In this document: positions 39,909 to 47,867 of the stretch, in pieces | How the letters are laid out: each line of letters starts with the position of its first letter | Numbering within the stretch: the first letter of the stretch is position 1 | Notes under the pieces: generated by a model | Database searches by the model: none | The model's input: the letters and a program-made list of their open reading frames with translations, nothing else | Told to the model about the DNA's origin: nothing | Translations under genes and position numbers: made by a program | Assembly: GCA_026129405.1 (NCBI GenBank) | Contig: JAHCID010000002.1 | Span: forward strand, 620,001 to 684,000 | Reading direction: 5' to 3' | Source of the DNA: a bacterium | Lineage (GTDB): Bacteria > Desulfobacterota > Binatia > DP-6 | Length of the DNA: 64,000 bases

Positions 39909-41627
39909 TCACGATCGTCCCGTCGCCCGGGCGAGCACGTCGCGGAGGACCGCCGCGGCGTCCACGGCCGCGCCGCGGGCACGCCACGCGACGTGGCCGT
40001 CGGGGCGGACGAGGACGGCACCGTCCGGATCGACGCCGTAGAGCGCGCACCAATCGGCGGGCGCGCCGTCGTCGAGCTGGACGTCGCCGCCCACCCGGTG
40101 GACGGCGAGGGGAAGGCGCACGTCGCGGGCGGCGGCCGCCCGGTGCCAGCCGGTGGCGTCGGGACCGGTGAGCAGCACGAAGCGCGAGCCGAACAGGTCG
40201 AGCAGCGAGCCCAGGACGCCGTCGCGCCGGATCCAGGCGTGCGGGGCGAGGCTGCCCGGCCGCGCCGTCGGCACGTAGTCGATCACGGTGCTCGGCGTGC
40301 CGTCGTCGGAGCCGTCGGGGGCGATCGCCGCCGACGCATAGGCGAAGCCCTTCGCCTGCCCCTGGGCGCTGAAGTGCTCGCGCGTGCTCTCGATGCCCGC
40401 CGCGATCATGGCGCGCACCGCGGCGCCCTCCGGCGTGTCCTGCTCGATCAGGGCGAGCGGCTCGGCGGCGCGCTCCGCGGGCGTGCCGGGGCTCGGCATG
40501 GCGCGCGTGTTCTTGAAGCTCTGATCGGCGTTGAACTGGCCGACGGGGCGGCGCTCGCTCTCGTAGGTGTCGAGCAGCGCCTCGGGCGCCCAGCCTTGGA
40601 GCACGCCGGCGAGCTTCCAGGCGAGGTTGTGCGCGTCCTGGACCCCGGTGTTCATGCCGAAGCCGCCGGTGGGCGGGAAGCGATGGGCGGCGTCGCCGAG
40701 GAGGAAGCAGCGGCCGTCGCGGTACCGCTCCGCGACCTGCGAGCGCATGATCCAGGGGTCGATCGAGCGCACGTCGACCGGCAGGTCGGGCACGCCGACG
40801 GCGCGGCGCACGAGCGCCGCGCAGTGCGCGGGCGTGAAGCGCGCGACGGTCTCGTCCGGGCCGAGCTGGAAGGGCGTGTCGAAGAGCCAGCGCGTGGCGC
40901 CGTCGAGCGCGATGAAGACGCCGGCGACGTCCGCGTTGAGGATCCAGTAGAGCGGGCCCTCGCGGCCGGCCAGGTAGGGCGTGAGGTCGGCGTGGACGTA
41001 GGCGTTCAGGATGCGGCCGATGTCGTCCGGACCGACCATGGCGACGCCGAGCCGCTCGCGCACCGGGCTGGCGGCGCCGTCGCAGGCGAGGAGCCAGCGC
41101 GCGCGGACGGTCTGCTCGCGGCCGTCGGAGAGCCGGCGGATCGTGGCGTCGACGCCGCCCGCGTCCTGGGCGAAGGTCACGAGCCGGGTGTGGTAGCGGA
41201 CGTCGGCGAGCGGAAACCCCTCGGCCGTGCGGCGGAGGATGGGCTCGTAGACGTCCTGCGGGCAGATGCCCGTGACCGCGGGGCTCTGGCGGCCGAGGTT
41301 GCGCACCATCGTGCGCGCGTCCTCGCCGGGCTTCGGCGCCATCAGGTCGAGGCGACCCAGCTCCCACCCCGTGAGCGTCGTGGCCCAGACCACGTAGCGC
41401 GAGCGCTCGGCCGGCAGGCCGCCGCGACGCACCTCGGCGTCGACGCCCCACTCGCGGAACAGCTCCCAGGTGCGCGTGTTCACCACCGTGGCGCGCGGGT
41501 GGCTCGTCGTCGTCTCGTGCTGCTCGACGAGCAGCGACGGCACGCCGAGACGCGAGAGACAGATCGACGCGGCGAGACCGACGGGGCCGCCGCCGACGAT
41601 GAGGACGGGCGTCGTCAGGTCGGCCAT
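39909..41627 (-). CDS. FAD-dependent aromatic hydroxylase (PHBH fold, MhpA/phenol hydroxylase type)
   Basis: The 572-residue flavoprotein has the dinucleotide-binding GGGPVGLAASICLSRLG at the N-terminus, then HPRATVVNTRTWELFREWG. The conserved LLACDGAASPVRERLG and the second FAD motif GDAAHRFPPTGGFGMNTGVQDAHNLAWKL complete the class A monooxygenase signature. The C-terminal about 170 residues form the thioredoxin-like domain of phenol 2-monooxygenase-like enzymes. It would hydroxylate an aromatic ring with NAD(P)H and O2. The upstream dioxygenase stop lies one base from its start (both on the minus strand), so the pair forms an operon for hydroxylation then ring cleavage. Confidence 0.9.
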   Translation of the reverse strand: MADLTTPVLIVGGGPVGLAASICLSRLGVPSLLVEQHETTTSHPRATVVNTRTWELFREWGVDAEVRRGGLPAERSRYVVWATTLTGWELGRLDLMAPKPGEDARTMVRNLGRQSPAVTGICPQDVYEPILRRTAEGFPLADVRYHTRLVTFAQDAGGVDATIRRLSDGREQTVRARWLLACDGAASPVRERLGVAMVGPDDIGRILNAYVHADLTPYLAGREGPLYWILNADVAGVFIALDGATRWLFDTPFQLGPDETVARFTPAHCAALVRRAVGVPDLPVDVRSIDPWIMRSQVAERYRDGRCFLLGDAAHRFPPTGGFGMNTGVQDAHNLAWKLAGVLQGWAPEALLDTYESERRPVGQFNADQSFKNTRAMPSPGTPAERAAEPLALIEQDTPEGAAVRAMIAAGIESTREHFSAQGQAKGFAYASAAIAPDGSDDGTPSTVIDYVPTARPGSLAPHAWIRRDGVLGSLLDLFGSRFVLLTGPDATGWHRAAAARDVRLPLAVHRVGGDVQLDDGAPADWCALYGVDPDGAVLVRPDGHVAWRARGAAVDAAAVLRDVLARATGRS

Positions 41628-41628
41628 G

Positions 41629-42177
41629 TCAGCCCGGAGGCGGTGCGGAGCCCTGCTTGATCAGCTCCGCGAGCGGATCGCCGCGGTCGAAGCGCGCCGC
41701 GAGCACGTCGGGATCGAAGCTGACGCCGATGGGGTTCTGCCGGAAGGCGTCGCTCCGTACCCAGGCCATGAGCGCCGCCTCGTCGGGGAAGTTGTCGATC
41801 TGGAGCTCGACCTGCACGCCGTTCGGGTCGCGATAGTAGAGCGACGTCGTCGGGCCGTGGTTGATGCACCAGTGGGGCAGGATGCCGGCGTCCTTCAGGC
41901 GGCGATAGGTATGGAGGAGGTCCGCCAGCGTCGCGAACGTGAAGGCGATGTGGTCGACGCCGGCGGCGGTGGGCGACCCGTCCTCGAGCCAGGGCACGTT
42001 CGCGACCGCGATGCGGTGGTGCTCGTCGTCGTAGGTGAGGAACGTCAGCTGCTCGTTGGCGAACACGACGCGCGCACCGACCACCTGCCGATACCAGTCG
42101 ACGGTCTCCGGGTAGTGCTTCGAGCGCAGCACGAAGTGCGCGAGCTTCGTGGGCACGCGGACGTCGGGGGTCGTCAT
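41629..42177 (-). CDS. VOC-superfamily extradiol-type dioxygenase/glyoxalase
   Basis: The 182-residue VOC protein reads KLAHFVLRSKHYPETVDWYRQVVGARVVF at the start, with the metal His in LAHFVLR, a second in GVDHIAFTFATL, and the Glu in DPNGVQVELQID. This is the single-domain type I extradiol dioxygenase pattern, although glyoxalase-like relatives share it. It is the first gene of the two-gene operon with the FAD monooxygenase, divergent from a TetR regulator. Cleavage of a catechol made by the monooxygenase is the simplest reading. Confidence 0.82.
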   Translation of the reverse strand: MTTPDVRVPTKLAHFVLRSKHYPETVDWYRQVVGARVVFANEQLTFLTYDDEHHRIAVANVPWLEDGSPTAAGVDHIAFTFATLADLLHTYRRLKDAGILPHWCINHGPTTSLYYRDPNGVQVELQIDNFPDEAALMAWVRSDAFRQNPIGVSFDPDVLAARFDRGDPLAELIKQGSAPPPG

Positions 42178-42288
42178 GCCGGGTCTCCTTCGGGTTCGGG
42201 TTCGTCGATGACGCGGTTCGCGACGCGGCCCAGGGCGGGGCTCCCGCCGGCTGTCGGCGGCGCGTCGCGTCGTGGTAGAGGAGCGGCG

Positions 42289-42996
42289 ATGCCGAAACTG
42301 AAACGAAATGAGCGGATCGTTTCGCCTCGTCGCTCGACTACCCGGCGTCCGCCCGCGCTGTCAACCACGCGCGCCGCCGCGGCCGGCGCGGACGTCGACC
42401 GCGTCCCGCGCTCGGCGGCGAAGCGACGCGCCATCCTCGAGGCGGCGTGGGAGCTGTTCCCGAGCCGTGGCTTCGGGGGCACCGGGATGCGCGCGCTGGC
42501 CGCCGAGGCGGGCGTCTCGACGGCCACGATCTACGCCCACTTCTCGACCAAGACCGACCTGATCCGCGCGCTCATCCAGGCCCGCTGGGAGCAGGCGCTG
42601 CGCGGCACGATCGAGCGTGCCGCGCAGATCCCCGACCCGCTCGACCGCCTGCTCACCGGCATCACCCACCTGAACCACGCCATCGCCGCCGACCCCCTGC
42701 TGCGCCAGCTGCTGGTGACGCCGCGGCGGATCGGCGACGCGGAGATCGAGCAGGAGGCCGCGCCCATCGAGGACATGATGGACGCCCGCTGCACCGAGGC
42801 GATCCGCACCGCGGTCGCGGCGCGCCGGCTGCTCTGCCGCGACCCGGAGGCGCTCGCCGTCCTCATCCGGGTGAGCATGCAGGGGTGGCTGCTCACCGAG
42901 TCCAAGCGGCGCCGGCCCATGCGCGAGGAGCGCCTCACGCGCGTCCTCGTCGACCTGATCCGGGGTGCCACGGCGCGGCCGCTGCGAGACGCCTGA
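42289..42996 (+). CDS. TetR-family transcriptional regulator
   Basis: The 235-residue regulator has its N-terminal helix-turn-helix at about residues 48-92 (RRAILEAAWELFPSRGFGGTGMRALAAEAGVSTATIYAHFSTKTDLIRALI, a textbook TetR block) with a helical ligand domain after it. The first 45 residues are an unusual basic, Ser/Thr/Pro-rich tail; no later ATG or GTG in frame precedes the HTH. It is divergent from the dioxygenase/monooxygenase operon, with 111 bases between starts, so it probably represses that operon until an aromatic ligand binds. A perfect inverted repeat lies within its first codons. Confidence 0.9.
   Translation: MPKLKRNERIVSPRRSTTRRPPALSTTRAAAAGADVDRVPRSAAKRRAILEAAWELFPSRGFGGTGMRALAAEAGVSTATIYAHFSTKTDLIRALIQARWEQALRGTIERAAQIPDPLDRLLTGITHLNHAIAADPLLRQLLVTPRRIGDAEIEQEAAPIEDMMDARCTEAIRTAVAARRLLCRDPEALAVLIRVSMQGWLLTESKRRRPMREERLTRVLVDLIRGATARPLRDA
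42300..42323. promoter_or_regulatory. Perfect 7-base inverted repeat, candidate TetR operator
   Basis: GAAACGA (42300-42306) and TCGTTTC (42317-42323) are separated by ten bases. The half-site spacing of 17 bases between arm starts suits a TetR dimer. It lies inside codons 4-12 of the regulator gene and about 125 bases from the divergent dioxygenase start. It is AT-richer than its surroundings. Confidence 0.4.
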
Positions 42997-43191
42997 CGTC
43001 GCCGCTGCCTACTGCGGCGGCAGGCGCCCACCGATCGAGCGGCAGCGGGGAATCGGGCCGTCGATTTTCCCAACGGAGACCGTGCCCCGGGGACCCATAC
43101 GGGTCGGCATGGCCTTTGCGTCGCACGGGGCTTCCCGGCGCTGCGCCGGCAGCCGCGGCACGACCGCCGCGGGACGTAGGAAGGAGCCATC

Positions 43192-45375
43192 GTGAGCGGG
43201 ACCGCCGAACGCCTCCAGGCCATCGAGGCCGTGACCAAGTACAAGCCGATCTCGGAGCCCCTGTCGTTCTCGAAGATCACGGCGAGCGAGCTCTTCGGGT
43301 CGAACGTCTTCAGCCGGGCCGTGATGAAGCAGCGCCTGCCGAAGCCGGTGTTCCAGTCGCTGTGTCGCACCATCGACGAGGGCTCGATCCTCGATCCGAC
43401 CGTCGCCGACATGGTCGCCTCGGCCATGAAGGACTGGGCGATCGAGAAGGGGGCGACCCACTACGCCCACGTCTTCTACCCCCTCACCGGCCTCACGGCG
43501 GAGAAGCACGACAGCTTCCTCTCCCCCGACGGCCAGGGCGGCGCCCTCGCCGAGTTCCAGGGCAAGACGCTGATCCAGGGCGAGCCCGACGCGTCGAGCT
43601 TCCCGAACGGCGGCATCCGCGCGACCTTCGAGGCCCGCGGCTACACCGCCTGGGACGTCACCAGCCCGGCCTACATCCTCGAGAACCCGAACGGCACCAC
43701 GCTCTGCATCCCGACCGCGTTCGTGTCCTGGACCGGCGAGGCGCTCGACAAGAAGACGCCGCTCCTGCGCTCGATGCAGGCGCTCAACAAGCAGGCGCAG
43801 CGCGTGCTGAAGCTCTTCGGGCACGCCAAGCCGGCGACCGTGTTCTCGTACGCGGGCGCCGAGCAGGAGTACTTCCTCGTCGACCGCCACTTCTACTTCT
43901 CGCGTCCCGACCTGGTCTCGACCGGCCGCACGCTGTTCGGCGCGCCGCCGCCGAAGGGCCAGGAGTTCGAGGACCAGTACTTCGGCGCCATCCCCGAGCG
44001 CGTCCTCGCCTTCATGCTCGAGTGCGAGCACGAGCTCTACAAGCTCGGCATCCCGGTGAAGACGCGCCACAACGAGGTGGCGCCCGGGCAGTACGAGGTG
44101 GCGCCGGTGTTCGAGAGCGCGAACCTCGCGACCGACCACCAGCAGCTCCTCATGGTGACGCTGCGCCGCGTGGCCGAGAAGTACGGCATGGCGTGCCTGC
44201 TGCACGAGAAGCCGTTCGCCGGCGTCAACGGCTCGGGCAAGCACGTCAACTTCTCGCTCGGCAACGCGACCCAGGGGAACCTGCTCGATCCCGGCGAGAC
44301 GCCGCACGAGAACTCGCAGTTCCTCGTCTTCTGCGCCGCCGTCATCCGCGCCGTCGACAAGTACTCGCCGCTGCTGCGCGCGGTGGTGGCGTCGGCCGCG
44401 AACGACCACCGCCTCGGCGCCAACGAGGCGCCGCCCGCGATCATCTCGATCTTCCTCGGCGACCAGCTGACGGACGTCTTCGAGCAGATCGCCGCCGGCG
44501 GCGCGAAGACGTCGAAGGGCAAGGGCACGCTGACGGTCGGCGTCGACACGCTGCCGCCGCTGCCGAAGGACCCCGGCGACCGCAACCGCACCAGCCCGTT
44601 CGCGTTCTGCGGCAACCGCTTCGAGTTCCGCGCCGTCGGCGCGGGCCAGTCGATCGCCGGCCCGATGGTCGCGATCAACACGATCCTCGCCGAGTCCCTC
44701 GACTGGATCGCCGACCAGCTCGAGGCGGCCGCCGGCAAGGGCAAGGACGCGTTCAACGCCGCCGTGCAGTCGCTGCTCGAGACCATCATCAAGGAGCACG
44801 GCCGCGTCATCTTCAACGGCGACGGCTACTCCGCCGCCTGGCACGAGGAGGCCGAGCAGCGCGGCCTACCGAACCTCCGTACGACGATCGACGCGCTGCC
44901 GATCCTCGGCACGAAGGAGATCGAGGACGTCTTCGAGAAGTACGGCGTGCTCACCAAGCGCGAGCTCGAGAGCCGCGAGGAGGTCTACCTCGAGCAGTAC
45001 ATCAAGAGCGTCAACGTCGAGGGCCGCACGGCGATCGAGATGGCGAAGACGATCGTCTTCCCCGCCGCGATCCGCTACCAGGGCGAGCTGGCGCAGACGT
45101 GCGCCAACCTGAAGGCGGTCGGCTACACCTTCGACACCAAGACGCTCGACAAGGTGACGGCCATGGTGAAGGACCTCCAGGACGGCATCGCCACCCTGGA
45201 GGAGGCGATGGATTCGAACGGCTTCAAGTCGACGCTCGACCACGCCAAGCATTGCTGCAGCAAGGTGCTCCCGGCGATGCTCGATCTGCGCAAGTCGGCC
45301 GACGAGCTCGAAGGCACGGTCGCGGACGACCTCTGGCCGCTCGCGACGTACCAGGAGATGCTCTTCATCAAGTGA
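43192..45375 (+). CDS. glnN: Glutamine synthetase type III
   Basis: The 727-residue enzyme is of the usual length for GSIII. The start is GTG 43192 behind AAGGAG (43181-43186). It opens [23 protein letters not shown], then [15 protein letters not shown], and carries the family signature [19 protein letters not shown] and [13 protein letters not shown] (ATP and ammonium site). It makes glutamine from glutamate, ammonia and ATP as a dodecamer. It stands as a single gene with a strong hairpin after its stop. No PII or nitrogen regulator is adjacent. Confidence 0.95.
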   Translation: MSGTAERLQAIEAVTKYKPISEPLSFSKITASELFGSNVFSRAVMKQRLPKPVFQSLCRTIDEGSILDPTVADMVASAMKDWAIEKGATHYAHVFYPLTGLTAEKHDSFLSPDGQGGALAEFQGKTLIQGEPDASSFPNGGIRATFEARGYTAWDVTSPAYILENPNGTTLCIPTAFVSWTGEALDKKTPLLRSMQALNKQAQRVLKLFGHAKPATVFSYAGAEQEYFLVDRHFYFSRPDLVSTGRTLFGAPPPKGQEFEDQYFGAIPERVLAFMLECEHELYKLGIPVKTRHNEVAPGQYEVAPVFESANLATDHQQLLMVTLRRVAEKYGMACLLHEKPFAGVNGSGKHVNFSLGNATQGNLLDPGETPHENSQFLVFCAAVIRAVDKYSPLLRAVVASAANDHRLGANEAPPAIISIFLGDQLTDVFEQIAAGGAKTSKGKGTLTVGVDTLPPLPKDPGDRNRTSPFAFCGNRFEFRAVGAGQSIAGPMVAINTILAESLDWIADQLEAAAGKGKDAFNAAVQSLLETIIKEHGRVIFNGDGYSAAWHEEAEQRGLPNLRTTIDALPILGTKEIEDVFEKYGVLTKRELESREEVYLEQYIKSVNVEGRTAIEMAKTIVFPAAIRYQGELAQTCANLKAVGYTFDTKTLDKVTAMVKDLQDGIATLEEAMDSNGFKSTLDHAKHCCSKVLPAMLDLRKSADELEGTVADDLWPLATYQEMLFIK

Positions 45376-45380
45376 GGCGC

Positions 45381-45413
45381 GTGCGGGCGGCGGCTGCCTC
45401 CGCCGCCCCGCAC
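45381..45413. terminator. Bidirectional GC hairpin between glnN and fdhD
   Basis: GTGCGGGCGGCGG (45381-45393) pairs with CCGCCGCCCCGCAC (45400-45413) around a six-base loop, with a single bulged base. It lies between two convergent genes and could terminate both. There is no T-run, so intrinsic activity is uncertain. Confidence 0.5.
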
Positions 45414-45415
45414 CC

Positions 45416-46076
45416 TCAGATCACGCGCTCGGCACCGCCGTAGATGATGTTGAAGCGGCCGTCGCGGACGAAGCCGATCAGCGTCATGCCGGCCGCCGCG
45501 GCGAGCTCCGCCGCCAGGCTCGACGGCGCCCCGACCGCCGCCTTCTGCACCGGCTCGTAGCCGGCGCGTCCGCTCACGAGGAGGATGTGGCGCGCGAGCG
45601 GCGTGGCGCGCGCCAGCACCCGCGCGCCGATCACCTTGTCGACGGCGTTGTGGCGGCCGATGTCCTCGTGGACGTCCAGCATGCGGCCGGCGGCGTCGAA
45701 CAGCGCCGCCGCGTGCAGCCCGCCGGTGCGGTCGAAGACGGACTGGGCTCGGCGCAGCGTCTCGGGCAGGCCGTGGATCAGGGCGGCGTCGACGGCGAGC
45801 CGCCCGGCGCGCGCCGGCCGGGGCAGGACGGGGAGCGCCGCGAGCGACGTCTTGCCGCACAGCCCGCAGCCGGCGGTGCTGGCGAAGCTGCGCGCCAGCC
45901 GCTGCTCGTCCACGTCCACGCCGGGGGCCAGCTCGACGCGGACGACGTTGCGCAGACCGTCCGGGCTGCGCGCCGGGCCGCAGGGAGCCGCATGCACGAC
46001 GTCGTCGGCGTGGCGGACGATCCCCTCGGCGAAGAGGAAGCCGACGGCGAGCGCGACGTCGGCGCCCGGGGGACCT
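45416..46076 (-). pseudogene. fdhD: fdhD (formate dehydrogenase sulfurtransferase), 5' end missing
   Basis: The C-terminal about 220 residues of FdhD are present: ALAVGFLFAEGIVRHADDVV, the GCGLCG persulfide motif in STAGCGLCGKTSL, and HEDIGRHNAVDKVIGARVLA, ending VRDGRFNIIYGGAERVI. FdhD delivers sulfur from IscS to the molybdenum cofactor of formate dehydrogenase. The normal N-terminal 50-80 residues are missing: the frame meets the fdhF remnant near 46076, where family similarity stops. A shorter product could start at GTG/ATG codons near 45997, but it would lack the first strand of the fold. Probably a remnant. Confidence 0.7.
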
Positions 46077-46460
46077 GTTCCTCCCCGTGCGCATCAACGG
46101 CGACGTCGCGCTCCTGAAGGGCATCCTGAAGGCGCTGGTCGAGGCCGAGGATCGCACCCCGGGATCGGCGATCGCGTGGGACTGGGTCCGCGCCCACACG
46201 CTCGGCATCGAGGCGCTGCTGGCCGACGTGCGCGCCGTGCCGTGGGAGGCCGTCGAGCGCGGCTCCGGGATCGGGCGGAACGAGATCCGGGGCGTCGCCG
46301 AGCTGGTCCGCACCCGCGAGCGCATCATCATCGCGTGGTGTCTCGGCCTCACCCAGCACGAGAACGGCCCCGGCGACCGCCGATCGGGCGCACGGAGGCG
46401 CTCAGCGACATCCCGGCGTACAAGAGCATCGTGGTGAGCGTGCGGCCGGCCGCGGCGTGA
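46072..46460 (+). pseudogene. Internal and C-terminal remnant of a FdhF/YdeP-like molybdopterin oxidoreductase
   Basis: The frame reads GDLFLPVRINGDVALLKGILKALVEAE, then VRAHTLGIEALLADVRA, and IIIAWCLGLTQHENG, a middle section of the YdeP/FdhF-type alpha subunit (about residues 330-450 in the family). After HENG the expected segment (NLLLLRGNIG and so on) is absent. In another frame the last 25 codons (GRTEALSDIPAYKSIVVSVRP) resemble the extreme C-terminus of the same kind of protein. So the gene has lost its 5' part and most of its 3' half. The remnant has its 5' side against fdhD. Confidence 0.6.
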
Positions 46461-46488
46461 GGGGCAGGGCGCGCGCCGGGACGCGTCG

Positions 46489-47262
46489 TCAGATGCGTAC
46501 GTTGGGCGTCGTGAAGGTGCCGCGCTGGGCCGCTTTCGCGGCCTTCGCCGGATCATGCTCCCAGTGCCACGGCTCCTTGCTCACCGTGCGTACGAAGCCG
46601 TGCGCCGTGGCGTGCCGAGCGAGCCAGTCGTAGGTCGGGTTGCCGGCCCCGCCGGCGACCGCGATGTCGAATGCGATCCCGTTCTGATGGTTCGAGCTTC
46701 CCGGCTCTGCGGCGCGGGGGAAGCGGCTCGGATCGCGGGTGTAGTCCTCGTGCAGTCGCTTCTGCTCGGCATACGACCGGAAGCCGCTGTTGAGCGTGAT
46801 CGCCACGCCGTCGGCCGCCGCAGCGGCGCAGAGCGCTTGGTAGGCACCGAGTGTGTCGAGAGCGACGTGCTCGATCTCGAGGCGCGCATCGACGATCCGT
46901 ACGAGCGTCCTCTGGCCGATGAAGGTCCCGCCCTGCCAGGCGGCGTTCGGACCGTAGCGACCCGTCCCTGCCGGCGGTGGGACCTCGCCCAGCGTCTCGT
47001 TGACGAAGCGGCCGGCCAGATTGCGCGTCGACGTCCATCCGAGGGCCGCACGGTTCGTGCCGACGGCATGGCCGAAGACGATGCGATCCCTGGTCGACAC
47101 CGGCACGATCGCGATCTCGGCGATGTGGACGCGCGTTCCCCGCGGGATGCGGCGGAAGTCGGGCCCCTCACGCACGAATTCCAACAGGGAGCCCGGCACG
47201 CGAAGGCGGGCATCCGGGTCGTCGACCGTGAAGGTGCGGGTCGCGAAGCTCTCGCTCTGCAT
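46489..47262 (-). CDS. M15 family D-alanyl-D-alanine carboxypeptidase-like protein
   Basis: The 257-residue protein has a C-terminal M15B/VanY-like zinc peptidase: ITLNSGFRSYAEQKRLHEDY, the metal motif GSSNHQNGIAFDI (SxHxxGxAxD type) and KEPWHWEHDP with the third His. It would trim D-Ala from muropeptides. There is no clear signal peptide, odd for a cell-wall enzyme, and the N-terminal 110 residues (RVHIAEIAIVPVSTRDRIV, then GWTSTRNLAGRFVNE) resemble an SH3-like domain. It could be a phage- or toxin-type enzyme released by other means, or the start could be further upstream. Confidence 0.82.
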   Translation of the reverse strand: MQSESFATRTFTVDDPDARLRVPGSLLEFVREGPDFRRIPRGTRVHIAEIAIVPVSTRDRIVFGHAVGTNRAALGWTSTRNLAGRFVNETLGEVPPPAGTGRYGPNAAWQGGTFIGQRTLVRIVDARLEIEHVALDTLGAYQALCAAAAADGVAITLNSGFRSYAEQKRLHEDYTRDPSRFPRAAEPGSSNHQNGIAFDIAVAGGAGNPTYDWLARHATAHGFVRTVSKEPWHWEHDPAKAAKAAQRGTFTTPNVRI

Positions 47263-47296
47263 GTGGTCTCCTGGGGAGTGTCGAGCAGGACGCCGA

Positions 47297-47779
47297 TCAC
47301 GGACCGGCGAACGGGTAGGGCCAGCCGTAGCCCCAGCGGAAGGCCGTCGGCATCAGCTGCCCGCCGCCGAGCAGCACGCCGACGCGCATGACCGACGACA
47401 GGACCGGGTCGTGCGTGTCCCGACGGACGCAATCCTGGAGGGCGGCGTCGGCGACCATGCGCTCCGAGTGGGTTCCGCCGCACCAGTAGGCGATGTCGTG
47501 CTCGACGCAGCAGCCCGCCCAGGTGCCGTCCGGCCAGAAGGAGCAGCCGTCCGTGGTGAAGCTGTACGGCGGCCGTGCGCCCGACCGGCGCGTCCGGCAT
47601 TCGGCCGCCGCCCGGTCTTCGAGGGCATGCGCCGCCGACGGGGTGTCGGCGTACGGCTGGATCGTGTGGCCCGGGTGCAGCGCGCATCCCACCAGCGGCA
47701 CGAGGCAGCCGAGCAGCATGGTGGCCAATCCGCGCCGCGAGTCGTGCGCCGCGAGGGTGGGGGGCCGCGCGTGGGGCAT
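47297..47779 (-). CDS. Phospholipase A2-like lipoprotein
   Basis: The roughly 160-residue precursor has a lipobox in LLGCLVPLVGC. The mature domain reads YSFTTDGCSFWPDGTWAGCCVEHDIAYWCGG. The CCxxHDxxY pattern is the catalytic Cys-Cys-x-x-His-Asp of secreted phospholipase A2, and TDGCSxxPDG could be the calcium loop. The C-terminus contains DAALQDCV with a further Cys. Start ATG 47779 is preferred; 47719 or 47824 are possible. Bacterial relatives are mostly uncharacterised. It could attack phospholipids in the outer membrane. Confidence 0.6.
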   Translation of the reverse strand: MPHARPPTLAAHDSRRGLATMLLGCLVPLVGCALHPGHTIQPYADTPSAAHALEDRAAAECRTRRSGARPPYSFTTDGCSFWPDGTWAGCCVEHDIAYWCGGTHSERMVADAALQDCVRRDTHDPVLSSVMRVGVLLGGGQLMPTAFRWGYGWPYPFAGP

Positions 47780-47867
47780 GGGCGTCGTGGGTAACGCAAG
47801 CAACGTGAAGACGTCAAGAGCTATCATGCTTGAACGGCAGCGCCCTCCTGCCCGCGGCGGCCCCTCG

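Noticed and set aside
41470-42288. A much longer TetR frame starting near 41470
   Set aside because: It would run antisense across the VOC and monooxygenase genes; the helix-turn-helix start supports 42289.
42997-43191. GCCGC/GCGGC pair after the TetR gene as a terminator
   Set aside because: Only five pairs, no T-run; not distinguishable from background.
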